A DNA stretch of 41,911 nt from Parasitella parasitica (lineage: Eukaryota; Mucoromycota; Mucoromycetes; Mucorales; Mucoraceae). This document shows positions 1 to 10,298 of this stretch, piece after piece. Numbering within the stretch: the stretch's first letter is position 1; the number at the start of each line of letters is the position of its first letter. The notes beneath the pieces were generated by a model. It saw nothing but the letters and a program-made list of their open reading frames with translations. It was not told the origin of the DNA and ran no database searches. Location of the stretch: positions 66,927 through 108,837 of the forward strand of contig MU619348.1 of the NCBI GenBank assembly GCA_025201805.1. The letters run 5' to 3'. A program made the translations under genes and the position numbers.

Positions 1-593
1 TTATCCACATAACATCTGATGTTTGACAAGAAGTGTCAAACCTTATTAAATCACAGCATTTCCAGGACAGACCTATCTTTCTATTTTACATTAAAGAGAA
101 GATTGGGTAGGATGTCTTCCCGACATCCCGCGATCTGATCTAGATGATGTATTCTTTGAATAAGCCCGGAACCTTGCAAGAGGTCCAATTACAACTTGTA
201 GCTTATTCCTTATTTGTAAAAGAATTACCAGCAATTAATAACAATGATCCGTGCATTATGACTAAGTTAGATATGACATATGTAGCCTTTATATGGATAC
301 AACAAGTATATTATAAGTTAACAGCAGAAAAAATACGCATGTTAAAAAAATTGATACGCTGCGGTGCTTGTTCGTGAAATATTTAGATAGATTTTGGGTA
401 CTTTCTAAGAAATATACAAGGTGTACGAGGAATGACCTAATATATTTGGTGTTGCAATAATGTTCTTGATAAATTATAGATTTGTGAAGAATCTCAGCGA
501 TATAAATAAACCAAATGGATAAAAAGTATGCTATAAATTATTTAGACGGAAGAAAGCCCCTGTTTTATTTTAGCCATGTGTCGTTTTGACATG
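1..593. other. Intergenic, AT-rich, no convincing gene
   Basis: No reading frame here shows family motifs or gene-like structure; the longest (144-377, plus) is low in complexity and has no recognisable domain. The only notable element is a perfect 8-bp inverted repeat at 21-41 (GTTTGACA, five-base loop, TGTCAAAC). Flanking the MITE that follows, the sequence is ordinary AT-rich spacer. Confidence 0.6.
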
Positions 594-596
594 TAA

Positions 597-1230
597 GAGC
601 ATCTCCAACGGTGATGCTAAACAAAAAGCCATTTAAAGCACCTTTTATTTTTTACTACCCGAAAATTTTTTGTCTGCTTTTTTGGAAGTGCTAATTTGAT
701 ACGAAAATTTTAGAAATCAAGCGATCTAATTCTCATAAATCATCATTTAAATGGTTGTTTTCGATGGACATTTTGATATAATATTTGTTCAAATTAATTA
801 AGGGTGTGTAATATCTGAGATTATGTAATTGAGGTTTTCTGAAATAATATGATATTGATTTATCGATAAAATATATGGAGTATTTATACTATTTGATATT
901 CGGTTAAAATATTATGTTTTGGTTATTCAGTTATATATATATATTTGACATGGTTAAGAAGGGCCTTGATACCAGAAAGATAATGGTAACTACCCACTGG
1001 CCTTGGTTCGCGGTTAGGGAATCATCTTGGAACACCTCGAGGGTTACCACCAACACAAATTTCAATATAGCTTTTTCAAAAATAACGGCCAAATTTGGCT
1101 TCCTGGCAATCTTATTTTAGCTTTTGCTAAATATGGCACCCTGTTTACCTGGTCCGTTGGAGACCGTTTTTATTTATTTGGAGGTATTTTGGGAAATTTT
1201 GGGAAATTAGCACCTCCGTTGGAGATGCTC
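597..1230. mobile_element. Harbinger/Tourist-like MITE (non-autonomous)
   Basis: The element starts GAGCATCTCCAACGG and ends with the exact reverse complement, CCGTTGGAGATGCTC. The terminal inverted repeat continues inward with two mismatches (TGATGCTAA on the left, AGGTGCTAA on the right), giving about 22 of 24 matching bases. A TAA triplet flanks both sides (594-596 and 1231-1233), as expected of the 3-bp TWA-type target duplication of PIF/Harbinger elements. At about 634 bp, with no transposase-like frame inside, it is a non-autonomous derivative. The assignment rests on end sequence and target duplication; no second copy is present in the window. Confidence 0.75.
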
Positions 1231-1233
1231 TAA

Positions 1234-1753
1234 CCGCTAGAACTATATATAACATTTAAAACCTTGATTCATTTTTTTAGTAAAGTCCGTTCAGGAGCAT
1301 CTTCTTATTATGGTAACTTTCGATTCAAATCCCGAAAACATGGCTGCATGACAAAATTCACTTATACCCGTAACAAAATAAAAAAATAAATGAGGCGAAG
1401 TGGTAAATGACAATGGTGTGTAATCTCTGGTGCTCGAGTTCGATACAGTTAGAACGAAGTGTTTTGAATTAAATTCAAAAAAGTGGTGTGCGTAGATAAA
1501 ATCAGGACTCTTGCCAAGTGTGTAATTTGCAGACACCTTTGTTTTAATGAAATATTGAACTTTGAATAGTGCTTTAATAAAGTATTGATATGGATATAGA
1601 TGGTTAATGTATATACTTAAAAAAAGAAAATAAGGTATACTTGATATGTACGGGCCGAGTATAATAAAATATTACAAAAGGTGAATGAATAAAGTAATGG
1701 CTTTTTGAGGGGTAAGATATTTGTGTCTGCGCTATGAATTCACTGTTTGGTTC
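1234..1753. other. Intergenic, no gene seen
   Basis: AT-rich sequence between the MITE and the 3' end of the CABLES-like gene, presumably including its 3' UTR. A minus-strand frame at 1291-1536 has no recognisable features. A stretch near 1325-1343 superficially resembles a tRNA T-arm but no other tRNA part is present. Confidence 0.5.
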
Positions 1754-3315
1754 TTAAGTATGATCTTCTTGGCTGACTACAAACAAATAAAATGGCACAG
1801 GACCAAGGTAGTCCTCAATAGATTGAATTTCTATGATATTGTTAGATACAAGGAACGATGGTCCTGTTTTTTTTACAAGGTCTATATACATACTCCAAGT
1901 CTGGGCAATGCTATTAAAATGAGGCATAAACTCTCTCTGAGGCACATACAAGTTGAATTCTAAGTCTGCAAACACAGCAAATTCAAGGCTTCGGATGTCT
2001 TTAGGATTAACGCATAGTTCTGTTGAAATGGCCTGAATAGATAGATTAATAAATGAGCCTATAATCTCTAGTGTATGAATTATATGTACCTCCAAAAGAA
2101 TGTTGAAGTTTAGTCCTTTGGGTTCATTAACCTTGGTAGCCAGGAACAGACAACAAGCTAGACCACATATGAATGAAATGTGGATGATTAAGCCATGATC
2201 AACTTACCAGCCAATAGCTTGCGATTTTGTTTGATGACTATTTGCTTTTGAATCAACTTTTCAAAATATACAAACGCGTGGGCAACGCTAGATATTTCCA
2301 AGTCAATCTGCTTGCCAATGTTGAGGAGGTGGTTCTTGATTGATTTGATCTTTGTAAACGATATTTGGACGCCTGGATGCGATTGATGAAAGAGGTCATT
2401 TAGCTTCTGTTTATTCGAAAAGGCCGATCTCGTGATAGTGTTTGTTTGCTGCTGTGGTGGGCGTAAATCATCGTTTATGTAGTACGGATCATACTCTAGC
2501 TTTTGCAGCTGGGGCAGAGCTAGGCTATGAGTATTGTCCTCTGTCACTTGGTCTTTGTCTTCGTCTTCGCTGACATGCAAAAGATATTGGTCGTAAGATA
2601 TGCCCTGTCTGTGCTTTCCATTCATGATTGATACATGTTGGTGAAAATAGCTGGGATAATGACGATGATAGTAGTGCAGATCCGCCTTTCTTTTGGGCTG
2701 TCTGATGATCCTTTTGTAGTAGCGAAATACAGACATAAAGCTCATGGATGCAGGTGCTTCAGACTATATACGTGTACAATTAAATTAGTGCGAACAAAAG
2801 TGAGTATACTCAAGTAAGTGTGCCCATACATTGCTTGCGTGATGCTCTGATCTGCGCTTGACTTTCTCGGATGCAATAGGGCGCTGACTGTCTTCTCTTG
2901 TTAGCTTGTGCTGCACAATCTCTGAGGAGGATGTGTTGCTGTCACTGCTTGATAGTCGACGATGATAGAAGTTGTCAGACGTAGATGCCCTGCGATATCG
3001 TCTTCGTTCAATAGGCGTAAACCTTCTGGACGTGCTGACGGTCAGGTTAATTGGTGCATTGTCTTCCAAGGTCGAGTTTGAGTCCGATGATTCCACTAGA
3101 TAGCCTCTCGCTGGTGGAGTAACGGAAAGAGTGCCATACTGAGTGAAATTTGCGCTGCTAGCGTCATGATCAGGGTAGCCCGAGGCGGTTGGCGATACAA
3201 CCATGTCCTTTGGCTCTTCATGCTCGTTTCCCAGAGTAATGTTGGCAAGAAATGAAACTGCAGCCTGTCTGGAGGTGTTCCGTTTTGATGTGGTTCGTTT
3301 TTTGGCTGTTCCCAT
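1754..3315 (-). CDS. CABLES-like cyclin-domain protein
   Basis: Three exons, 3315-2830, 2763-2208 and 2157-1754, join in frame to a 481-residue protein (introns of 66 and 50 nt, GT-AG). The N-terminal half is Ser/Thr-rich and looks disordered. The C-terminal half matches the CABLES1/2 (Ik3-1) cyclin-like domain: a TKIKSIKNHLLNIGKQ segment, then VAHAFVYFEKL, then KQNRKLLAACCLFLATKV across the second junction, and LEFAVFADLEFNLYVP followed by MPHF near the end. In animals CABLES proteins link Cdk5/Cdk2 to regulatory kinases; the fungal role is unknown to me. Family assignment is by motif order; a conventional cyclin is less likely because the ALVYFEKL and FALxxP-type motifs are CABLES-specific. 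The first intron was placed by phase and consensus only. Confidence 0.8.
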
Positions 3316-3712
3316 ACGCGCTTGTGGCCAGATTAAAAGAGAAAAGAATATAAAGAGAAGGGCGACCTATGTTTATGACGTAGAATGGTTTTGGACACAG
3401 AAACGTGAGCAATGCTGCTGTAACATGGATCTGTGTTAATTCACACATTGTCATTTGAAAAATTACTATTATGTGTAAACAATAATTTACGCCTTTTTCT
3501 CAAAATGGTATAGTTGCACAGAGGCATTATTGCACTGTCTTTTACAAGAGATAAGTAATAAAACATATAGTTCTCTCACCATCATGTTGATATATCATTT
3601 GTTTTATTTCTCTCGAGTTTGTTAATTGTGTGCCTGTTTGCGGGGATTGACCAAATAATCAACGTTGATTATGTAACAAACGCATATGCAGTGTCTATTC
3701 GTAGTGTACATT
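3316..3712. other. Intergenic between CABLES-like and protease genes
   Basis: Contains the presumed promoter of the CABLES-like gene (minus, upstream of 3315) and the 3' UTR of the aspartic protease. No further gene is visible. The pyrimidine/purine-rich patch near 3338-3360 lies about 25-45 nt upstream of the CABLES-like start. Confidence 0.5.
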
Positions 3713-5247
3713 CTATAGTGATGCTCTTTCAGCAAACCCAATGCGTTTATTTTCGTTGTCATAGACGGAGACGTATTGCTGAAGAAACCCATAGCCGAGA
3801 ATCACGTCGACAAAGGGTGGGCTCTCTTGAAGATAAGTGTAGCAGTTCTCTTTGGAGTAGGAAAGCTGTGCGCAGTGAGATTAGTTTAAGCTTGCATGAA
3901 TAATACGTGCATGAATTTGACTTACAAGACCGCCTGTGATCAGATAATTCTCGGGTGTGATAGTAAATTTAGTATTGTTCATGGTGATGGAAATAACAGG
4001 CAAGTTGGGCGCTTGACATGGCACGATATACTGGCCAGAGAAGTCTCTACGAAGTCCCTTTACTCCTTTGAATACACGGCTGATGATCTCCCGGGGTAGA
4101 AAGACGAGCGTCGATCCGGTATCCACCATGCCAGCAATCTTTTTCTCGTACATTTTAGTGTAGTTTCCAACGGAAATAGCATCAATATCAACAGCCCAGT
4201 AATCCTGGCTGTCTGCATTAGTGATCTAGCATCTTTACATAAAGGCTACTCACTTTGAATTCTTCTTGTGTAGTCGTAGAAACATAGCTCACATTTCCCA
4301 CAATGTGTCTTTCTTGCACTGTAATACATGTGTATACATTTTTTTCTTAGTATAATGCGAATATCCTCTAATCAACAAAGAAGACCTACCGCCACCAAAT
4401 ACTATCTCGCCGTTGATACGCTTTTGCTCTCTTACGTTATGAGTCACTGGTTGAAAGTATACAGAAAATACATTATTGTCAATGATGCCTTCTTCAAACA
4501 TGGTAGTAACAAAAGTTGGGATTACTTTTTGCCCAGGATTATTGTAAATGCTCAAATTATCTGGCCCAAGCGCAAAAATGCCATCTATTACCAGTATATG
4601 GTTTCAATTCGACATGCAATACTTGTTAAGCACTACTTACCAGCCCCGTCCATTGTTAAATCGCCATCATTGTAATCAGACACTGCAAAATTCTAATGTG
4701 CATACAACAATGTCAAAATATATGGCAAGGCTTCTGGTTTAGAAAAAGTCAATCCTTACCACTTGGGGCACAGCGACATGGTTTATCGTCACCGTATCCT
4801 TTGCGTAATATCCTCTAGAAAATCCCTCTCCATATCGAATGCTAAATACCATATTGTCTGTATTGAAAGTCGAGGAATTTGAGGGAACTAAAGAATGTTT
4901 TGGATAGCCACAATAACGACCACAGCCTTGGATAGGCACCCATGTACTAGATGAGCCGGTATCTAACAGCAGTGTGAATAGCTGTGGGGGGGTTCCTGTA
5001 ATGTACATTTTAGTTGGCATTTCCTAGTGATATGATGGTTGTATATATGTATACCAATATGAATATCTATGAGATACGCTAAATCTACATTTTCTAGTGG
5101 CACATCAACAAGTGCACCCAGTTTCTTTCGCCCCCAAGCTGCAGCTTTTATGCCTTTCCGATCTACAGCTGTGAAAGGAATTGATACTAACTTTGAAGCG
5201 TATGCAGCTGCAATAGCGGTCGAAATGAGAAATACAATTGATTTCAT
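3713..5247 (-). CDS. Secreted pepsin-family (A1) aspartic protease
   Basis: Seven exons (5247-5055, 4995-4760, 4692-4641, 4584-4390, 4318-4254, 4204-3926, 3865-3713) give 390 residues; introns are 49-71 nt and all phases agree. Residues 1-17 form a signal peptide (MKSIVFLISTAIAAAYA), followed by a short propeptide of about 40 residues. Mature-domain landmarks: IDIHIGTPPQ, first catalytic motif DTGSS at Asp76, a flap IRYGEG, ADGIFALGP, GEIVFGG, second catalytic motif DTGST at Asp275, and C-terminal DVILGYGFLQQYVSVYD. Cysteine pairs expected for the family are visible (CGRYC; PCQAP with NCYT). Such enzymes are secreted acid proteinases of the rhizopuspepsin type. The ATG at 5247 is chosen because it begins the signal peptide and a TATAAAA lies about 60 nt upstream; an upstream in-frame start at 5313 would overlap that TATA box. 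No GPI signal is seen. Confidence 0.9.
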
Positions 5248-5303
5248 GAAGGAAGATGATTGCAAGAAGAAAAAAATAAAATAAAAAAGGCTAAATGCCC
5301 TGA

Positions 5304-5310
5304 TTTTATA
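5304..5310 (-). promoter_or_regulatory. TATA box of aspartic protease gene
   Basis: TATAAAA on the minus strand, 57-63 nt before the chosen ATG at 5247. Its position argues against the longer N-terminus. Confidence 0.5.
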
Positions 5311-5589
5311 CATGGAAATATCTCGAGAATGTCTTGTAGAGTTCAGTTTAAAAATCTACTACAAATGAAAACATTTCGTAGATCATCATCCAGCTATGGT
5401 ACGACGAAATGGCCTAACTCCCATACAGAAAAATGGACATTTACACTACTAAAAGGTCAAGAAAAACCAATCTTACAAGACTCATATTGAGAGAGAGAGA
5501 GGGTTCTTTGTGTATTACTATGTTGTGATTTTGATTTTTCTACACTATACTATCATATAATCCAAATATGCAAAAATAAATTGCAAACT

Positions 5590-6219
5590 TTACTCCTTTC
5601 TGGGCTTCTTGGACTTTCTGACACCACGGAACTTCTTCTCGCGGTTCTTCTTTTCCTTGCGCTGCTTACGGCCACCCTTGGGAGCTTCGGCGAGGCCAAT
5701 GCGAACAAGACGGTGCTTGGGCTCAAATTTCTTTAAGGACTCGACATTGTCGTAGATCAAGGCGAAACCAGTGGTCTTTCCGCCACCAAAGTGGGTCTTG
5801 AAACCAAAGACAGAGACAACCTCCTTGTCGGCCTTGTACATCTTGCCAATCTTGGAACGAAGTTCATCCTTGGAAACGTTGGCGAGTCCAGGATGGATAA
5901 CATCAACGACCATTTGCTTACGTTGGAGCAAACGGTTGGTAAGGAACTTGCGAGTTCTGATTGTAACAGCAGCGGTGTCGGCCTAAAATCAATAGATATG
6001 TGTTGGTTATTGTTTATTTCTATACAGAAATCCAGGCCCTCTCCATCTCTTTATATAATAAATGTGCATCTAGAGTCTGTAATTCCATTGTAATAAAGCT
6101 TGGGTCGTATAATATTTTATTCGTTATCCATACTAATCAAACTGCAGCTGATTATCGAGTTTCCAATATAACGAGATGGATGGGTTGGTTTCTCTGTTGG
6201 ATGCTTAGTTACATACCAT
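5590..6219 (-). CDS. RPS24: 40S ribosomal protein eS24 (RPS24)
   Basis: Exon 1 (6219-6217) contains only the ATG; after a 234-nt intron (5983-6216, GTATGT...TTTTAG) exon 2 (5982-5590) supplies the remaining 130 residues. The protein starts [20 protein letters not shown] and contains the eS24 signature [16 protein letters not shown], followed by [11 protein letters not shown] and the basic tail [15 protein letters not shown]. Length (131) fits the family (about 130-135). It is a small-subunit rRNA-binding protein. Codon use is strongly biased to AAG, GTC, GCC and similar codons, unlike its neighbours, as expected for a highly expressed gene. Without the one-codon exon the frame has no ATG before the conserved start of the protein, which is why this start was chosen. 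Confidence 0.95.
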
Positions 6220-8572
6220 TTTGATATAATTGAGAGAAAGCTTCCCTTTACTGTGTCCTTTTGAATTAAATATTGGTTCGACACTGTGTAATCTGCTATC
6301 GCCCTTTCTCTGCTTTCAATAGTTCAATCATTCTCCGGTCCACTCTATGCTCTGTCCGGAGGCCATTTTACATTCTCAGATGTTTACACAAAGGCCAGTA
6401 AAGCTCCAAACAGGCTGCTTTCGATCATTTATGATGGAATCACTATCAGCTCTTATCGGATGTATTTAAAACAACCCAAAATTGTCTTATATTGATAACA
6501 GATTATGTTGCCAAATATTTGTAATTCCCATACCAAAAAAAAATAAAAAACAAAAAAAAACAATACAATGTTGTTATTCAACAAGCAAAAGCCATTGATC
6601 TTGCCCTAAATACATAGCTTCGTTTATAAATTTTTTTTTAAAAAAAAGTCTATCAGAAAACACTATTCTTCGTTCAGTTCAGATTTCATAATTGAACATT
6701 AATTATTTTACAGTATTTCCACTGCAACTTTGCAGAAATTAATTAATAACAATTTACCTGATATGTCATAAACAGAGTCGTGGCAATCGTGTAAATCTTT
6801 GAAGCGTATGCATGATCATTATATCACTACCATTGAAAATAAATCAAGTTATTTTTAAACCCGTAAATCTCGGATATTGATGGGCGAGCAATATTACTAC
6901 ATTCATTGTCATGAGCAATTATAGATGTCATATAAAATTCAGGGGTAGATCTTTTAAGGATACTCATGCAGAGTCGATCATAAATATTAGTATCTCCTCG
7001 GTTCTCTTTGTTCCTACAATGCCATCTAAAAGCATTAACTAAATACAACACAAAAAGTTAGTTCGTAAATAAGGCTTCATTATAATAAATGCTGTTTTTC
7101 TATTAGAAAGTTGCTTGTCTATTAACATATATTAACTGACTGGGTATCTACACCATATTCGAGCAAATTATTCAATATATTTTGCGAATTACATGTATTC
7201 TAGCAGAATGTGTATGAATGTATTTATACCATTCAATATTTACTTAATAAAATATAGTGGAACAATTAACATTTAACTGATTTGTGGACGAGAGCGAGAA
7301 TTTTTAGGTTACAACAAACTCTTTCAATAAACATTATAAGACGTTTACAACAATATCCATTTATATAATGGGAATGAAGCATGCCCTTTTATTTCTGCTA
7401 GTGTGAGATATATTCAAGTCTAAAAACTTACCCTAAGCTTTGTAATTGCTCGTCGTGATTATATAGGCAGAGACCAGTATGCATATATAGTATTTAACCA
7501 CTCTAAAAGAATGTCTCAAGATAAAGCATGATCAAGTTATTGACGTTAGGGACTGTTGCAACTTGACATGTGTTTAAAGTCTGGTAGATGTCAAATAAAA
7601 CGTCGATCAAATCTTTGTCTTGCAGATAATAATATATACTAACTTTGTTGATTTCAGGACGTGGAATTACATTTGATGATCCTTTAGGTGTCATGACATC
7701 CAAGTTCAAACAAGGAGCGACTAACTCCATACAAAATGTCGCTGCGCCACCCGGAAATTGTACAAATTAGGATTTCAAGCAGCGTTGTTTATGCTATCAG
7801 CAAATTTCAATACTCAAAAGTATATACAGATCGAATTGCCACATCATAGACATTTATTCTGTGGCAGTGATTTAAGTTTCTTGTGTCAATAATTTTTCGA
7901 TGATGGCTCGAGAGTCTATAATGAATAATCGGTCATTTTACTTGAATGTGTTTATTTTGTTGCTTTATGTCAACTTTTTGGACTTTTGGACAAAAAACTA
8001 ATCCTGTACACCTATAAATCTATAGAGCTGCCCCTCCTTTTTCTCAAAAACGACACATTTCTCAACATTGCTTTAGTAAATTGCAAATTCAGTATTTAGT
8101 TTCCGACTACTGCAGAAAACTTGCCATTACCATTGATGATTGAAACTTTTCAGGACAAACTATTACGGTATATAACAAACATTTTCATGTATATATACAT
8201 ATATGAAAAGGGTCTTAGCATTCAGACCAACTCTAAAAGTAATTTTTTATAATGAATTATACTAAAGAAGTGATGCGTTAATTCTTTAATAAGGTAAACG
8301 TCTTTTACATTCATTGTTTCAATCGGTACACGTGGAATAAGGTACGAGAATAAAGGAGGAGTAAGTAGCAACATAAAATGGTGCCATAATATAATATGGC
8401 CGTGAGCATATGGTCATTGTCCTTCTTTTCACTCTGACTCGTAAAATTCAGCACATGCCATCCATAAAATCTATAAATATATATTCCACCAAATGAACTA
8501 TTTTCATCTGTACATGTTGTATAATGAAGCTTAATTACCGTTCCATTATGTCGGTGTACAATCAATTGAAGA
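6220..8572. other. Long AT-rich intergenic stretch
   Basis: More than 2 kb without a gene I can support. The first 150 bases are the likely eS24 promoter and include an inverted CTCCGG...CCGGAG pair (6333-6338 and 6356-6361). A-rich tracts occur at 6534-6560 and T/A tracts near 6630-6646. One minus-strand frame (7503-7730) reads like coding sequence in places, but shows no family motif, no clear partner exons and no promoter; it could be a gene fragment. Confidence 0.5.
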
Positions 8573-8582
8573 TATAAAAAGG
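8573..8582 (+). promoter_or_regulatory. TATA box of small orphan gene
   Basis: TATAAAAAGG lies 74-83 nt upstream of the ATG at 8656 and supports that start over an in-frame alternative non-ATG codon at 8587. Confidence 0.5.
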
Positions 8583-8655
8583 TGGGGTGAAAGAGTTGAT
8601 TGTCTTTTCTATACATCTTTCTTTCTTCCAGTACATAAAAATACCCATACATAAT

Positions 8656-9012
8656 ATGATTTTATCAAAGAAATTCACTTCAAAGCTTAGCAAACTCATC
8701 CCATGCTTCAAACCCTCTATAGACGAATTCGAATTTGTCACAATATCAAAACACAATCCAGACTCTCCAATCCAATTTGTTACCAATGTGAATTCAGGGC
8801 AACAACAAGACCAAAGAAAACAAACGAGTGGCAAAAACGACAGAAAGAAAAAACGAAGATCCGTGGTCTGTCCAGAAAATGATCTGGATCTCTATAAAAG
8901 AACCGGCCTGTTAGTCGCAGCGACCAAGACATGGAAAAAGGCCTATCACAGAAAGAAGCTGATGGCATTTCCCAATAAAAAGTTTGGAGAAATGGTATCA
9001 AATAATAGCTGA
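8656..9012 (+). CDS. Small basic orphan protein (118 aa)
   Basis: A single-exon frame coding 118 residues, starting MILSKKFTSKLSKLIPCFKP. I do not recognise it. The N-terminal 20 residues are basic and amphipathic, the middle is polar (GQQQDQRKQTSGKNDRKKKR, a possible nuclear localisation or RNA-binding stretch), and the C-terminal third (LYKRTGLLVAATKTWKKAYH) is predicted helical and basic. No signal peptide or membrane segment is seen. A good TATA box 74-83 nt upstream and absence of introns favour a real short gene. It is followed by PSF3 on the same strand about 200 bp downstream. It could also be an over-called frame; conservation among related genomes would decide. Confidence 0.5.
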   Translation: MILSKKFTSKLSKLIPCFKPSIDEFEFVTISKHNPDSPIQFVTNVNSGQQQDQRKQTSGKNDRKKKRRSVVCPENDLDLYKRTGLLVAATKTWKKAYHRKKLMAFPNKKFGEMVSNNS

Positions 9013-9208
9013 AAGGACATCAGCAGCAATATACATATATAGATATATATATATAAAAAGTAAAATAGACATCAATACATACACATTCAGTGAATAAAGA
9101 CATAATACCCCTTTCACATCATATATTGAATTGCTGCTCTTCAAAAATGAAAACGGACAAAATTTGCGCGTTTGTCAATTTCTTGTCTTGTTTTCTTATT
9201 TCTGTAAT

Positions 9209-10136
9209 ATGGAGCTTGATGAATACTATAGCATAGATTCCATTTTAGCTGAACAACAAGTAAAGCAAAAACAAAAAAAAACAAAAAAAAATTAAATAAA
9301 AACAGTTGTGAATTAATTGACTGAATACGCCCATGCAGAGGATACCCTGTATTGCACTCCATGATTATAGCAAAGAAGCCAATTTACATGGTGACCAGTC
9401 AGAGGTAAAGCGAATAATTAGTTTTTGTATATACAATGAGCATGGGCTTAAATCAGACATAGGTTAAAAGAGGCTCTCGTGTGGAGCTGCCGTACTGGAT
9501 AGCCAAACCAATGGCGCAATTTACGTACAGTATATCCATAACCATGGCATGTTTCACATACAATAGCAACTCATCCCTCATCTCACAATTAGATTACCCA
9601 CAGACGAGTTAAATAGCACTCAGAGTGCCGCAGATATGAAATAAATGGCTAATTTTTTTTTTCTTTTTTTCGCAATAGCTCACTTATATCCATCGAATTG
9701 CCCAAAACATACAACACCAAAGTTAGAAACGCTCTAGATGCAGGCGCAACCAATGTAGACTTGAAAATGCTGTGCCCATACTTTTATCTATTTGGAAAAA
9801 AACTGCTAGACTTGGTCGTAGATGACTCATTGACTGGTGTTCTCGAAAGAGCATTCAAACATAGATTGCGATATGTTATGGACTATTCACAATCAGCAGG
9901 ATCTGCCACTGGGCATTCGTTCGAGCTAAAGCTGGATGAAACTGAGAAAGAACGTAATGAGCTCTGAACACACTCGAGTGATATTGCTGCATGCTAACCC
10001 GTTCCTATTTGCTTTTTTTTTTTTTTTTTTTGTCACAGTGTACCGAGTGGGCCTAGAAAGCACAAAGCAATTTATACAGTGGCGAGACAGATCTGCCAAA
10101 CACATCCAGACTGTGGAGCTTGGTGCAAGATCTTGA
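9209..10136 (+). CDS. PSF3: GINS complex subunit PSF3
   Basis: Five exons (9209-9259, 9339-9404, 9463-9524, 9679-9953, 10039-10136) yield 183 residues, near the usual 190-215. Landmarks in order: N-terminal MELDEYYSIDSILAEQQ (compare the YYDID start of yeast Psf3), VKRGSRVELPYWIA, SIELPKTYN, ATNVDLKMLCPYFYLFG, MDYSQSA, KLDETEKEL bridging the last junction, and KQFIQWRDRSAKHI. These follow the animal/yeast PSF3 order. PSF3 is part of the GINS tetramer (Sld5-Psf1-Psf2-Psf3), which joins Mcm2-7 and Cdc45 in the replicative CMG helicase. Exon 1 is only 17 codons and exons 2 and 3 are 66 and 62 nt, so automatic prediction could easily keep only exon 4. An AATAAA at 10152-10157 lies 16 nt after the stop. 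Confidence 0.88.
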
Positions 10137-10204
10137 AACATTGCCTAACCCAATAAAATCTGTATAATCCAGAAACGTGACACTATTTCAATGTCCATAA
10201 CTCT

Positions 10205-10212
10205 TATAAATA
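10205..10212 (+). promoter_or_regulatory. TATA box of acetyltransferase gene
   Basis: TATAAATA, 87-94 nt before the ATG at 10299, in the 162-nt gap after PSF3. A (CT)n tract at about 10246-10266 lies between it and the ATG, in the presumed 5' leader. Confidence 0.5.
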
Positions 10213-10298
10213 GCAAGACATGCCATTTTCCCTTTTCGTCTTTTCCCTCTCTCTCTCTCTCTCTCTTTCATTCTTTCGACTTTTGACAAGCGCAGAAC

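Noticed and set aside
1315-1345. tRNA T-arm-like sequence
   Set aside because: TTCAAATC resembles a T-loop, but no pairing stem, anticodon arm or acceptor stem can be built around it.
5983-6216. snoRNA inside the eS24 intron
   Set aside because: No paired C box (RTGATGA) and D box (CTGA) with terminal stem was found in the minus-strand intron sequence.
7503-7730. 75-codon minus-strand frame with gene-like patches
   Set aside because: No domain, no partner exon with matching phase that I could confirm, and no promoter; kept only as a note in the intergenic entry.
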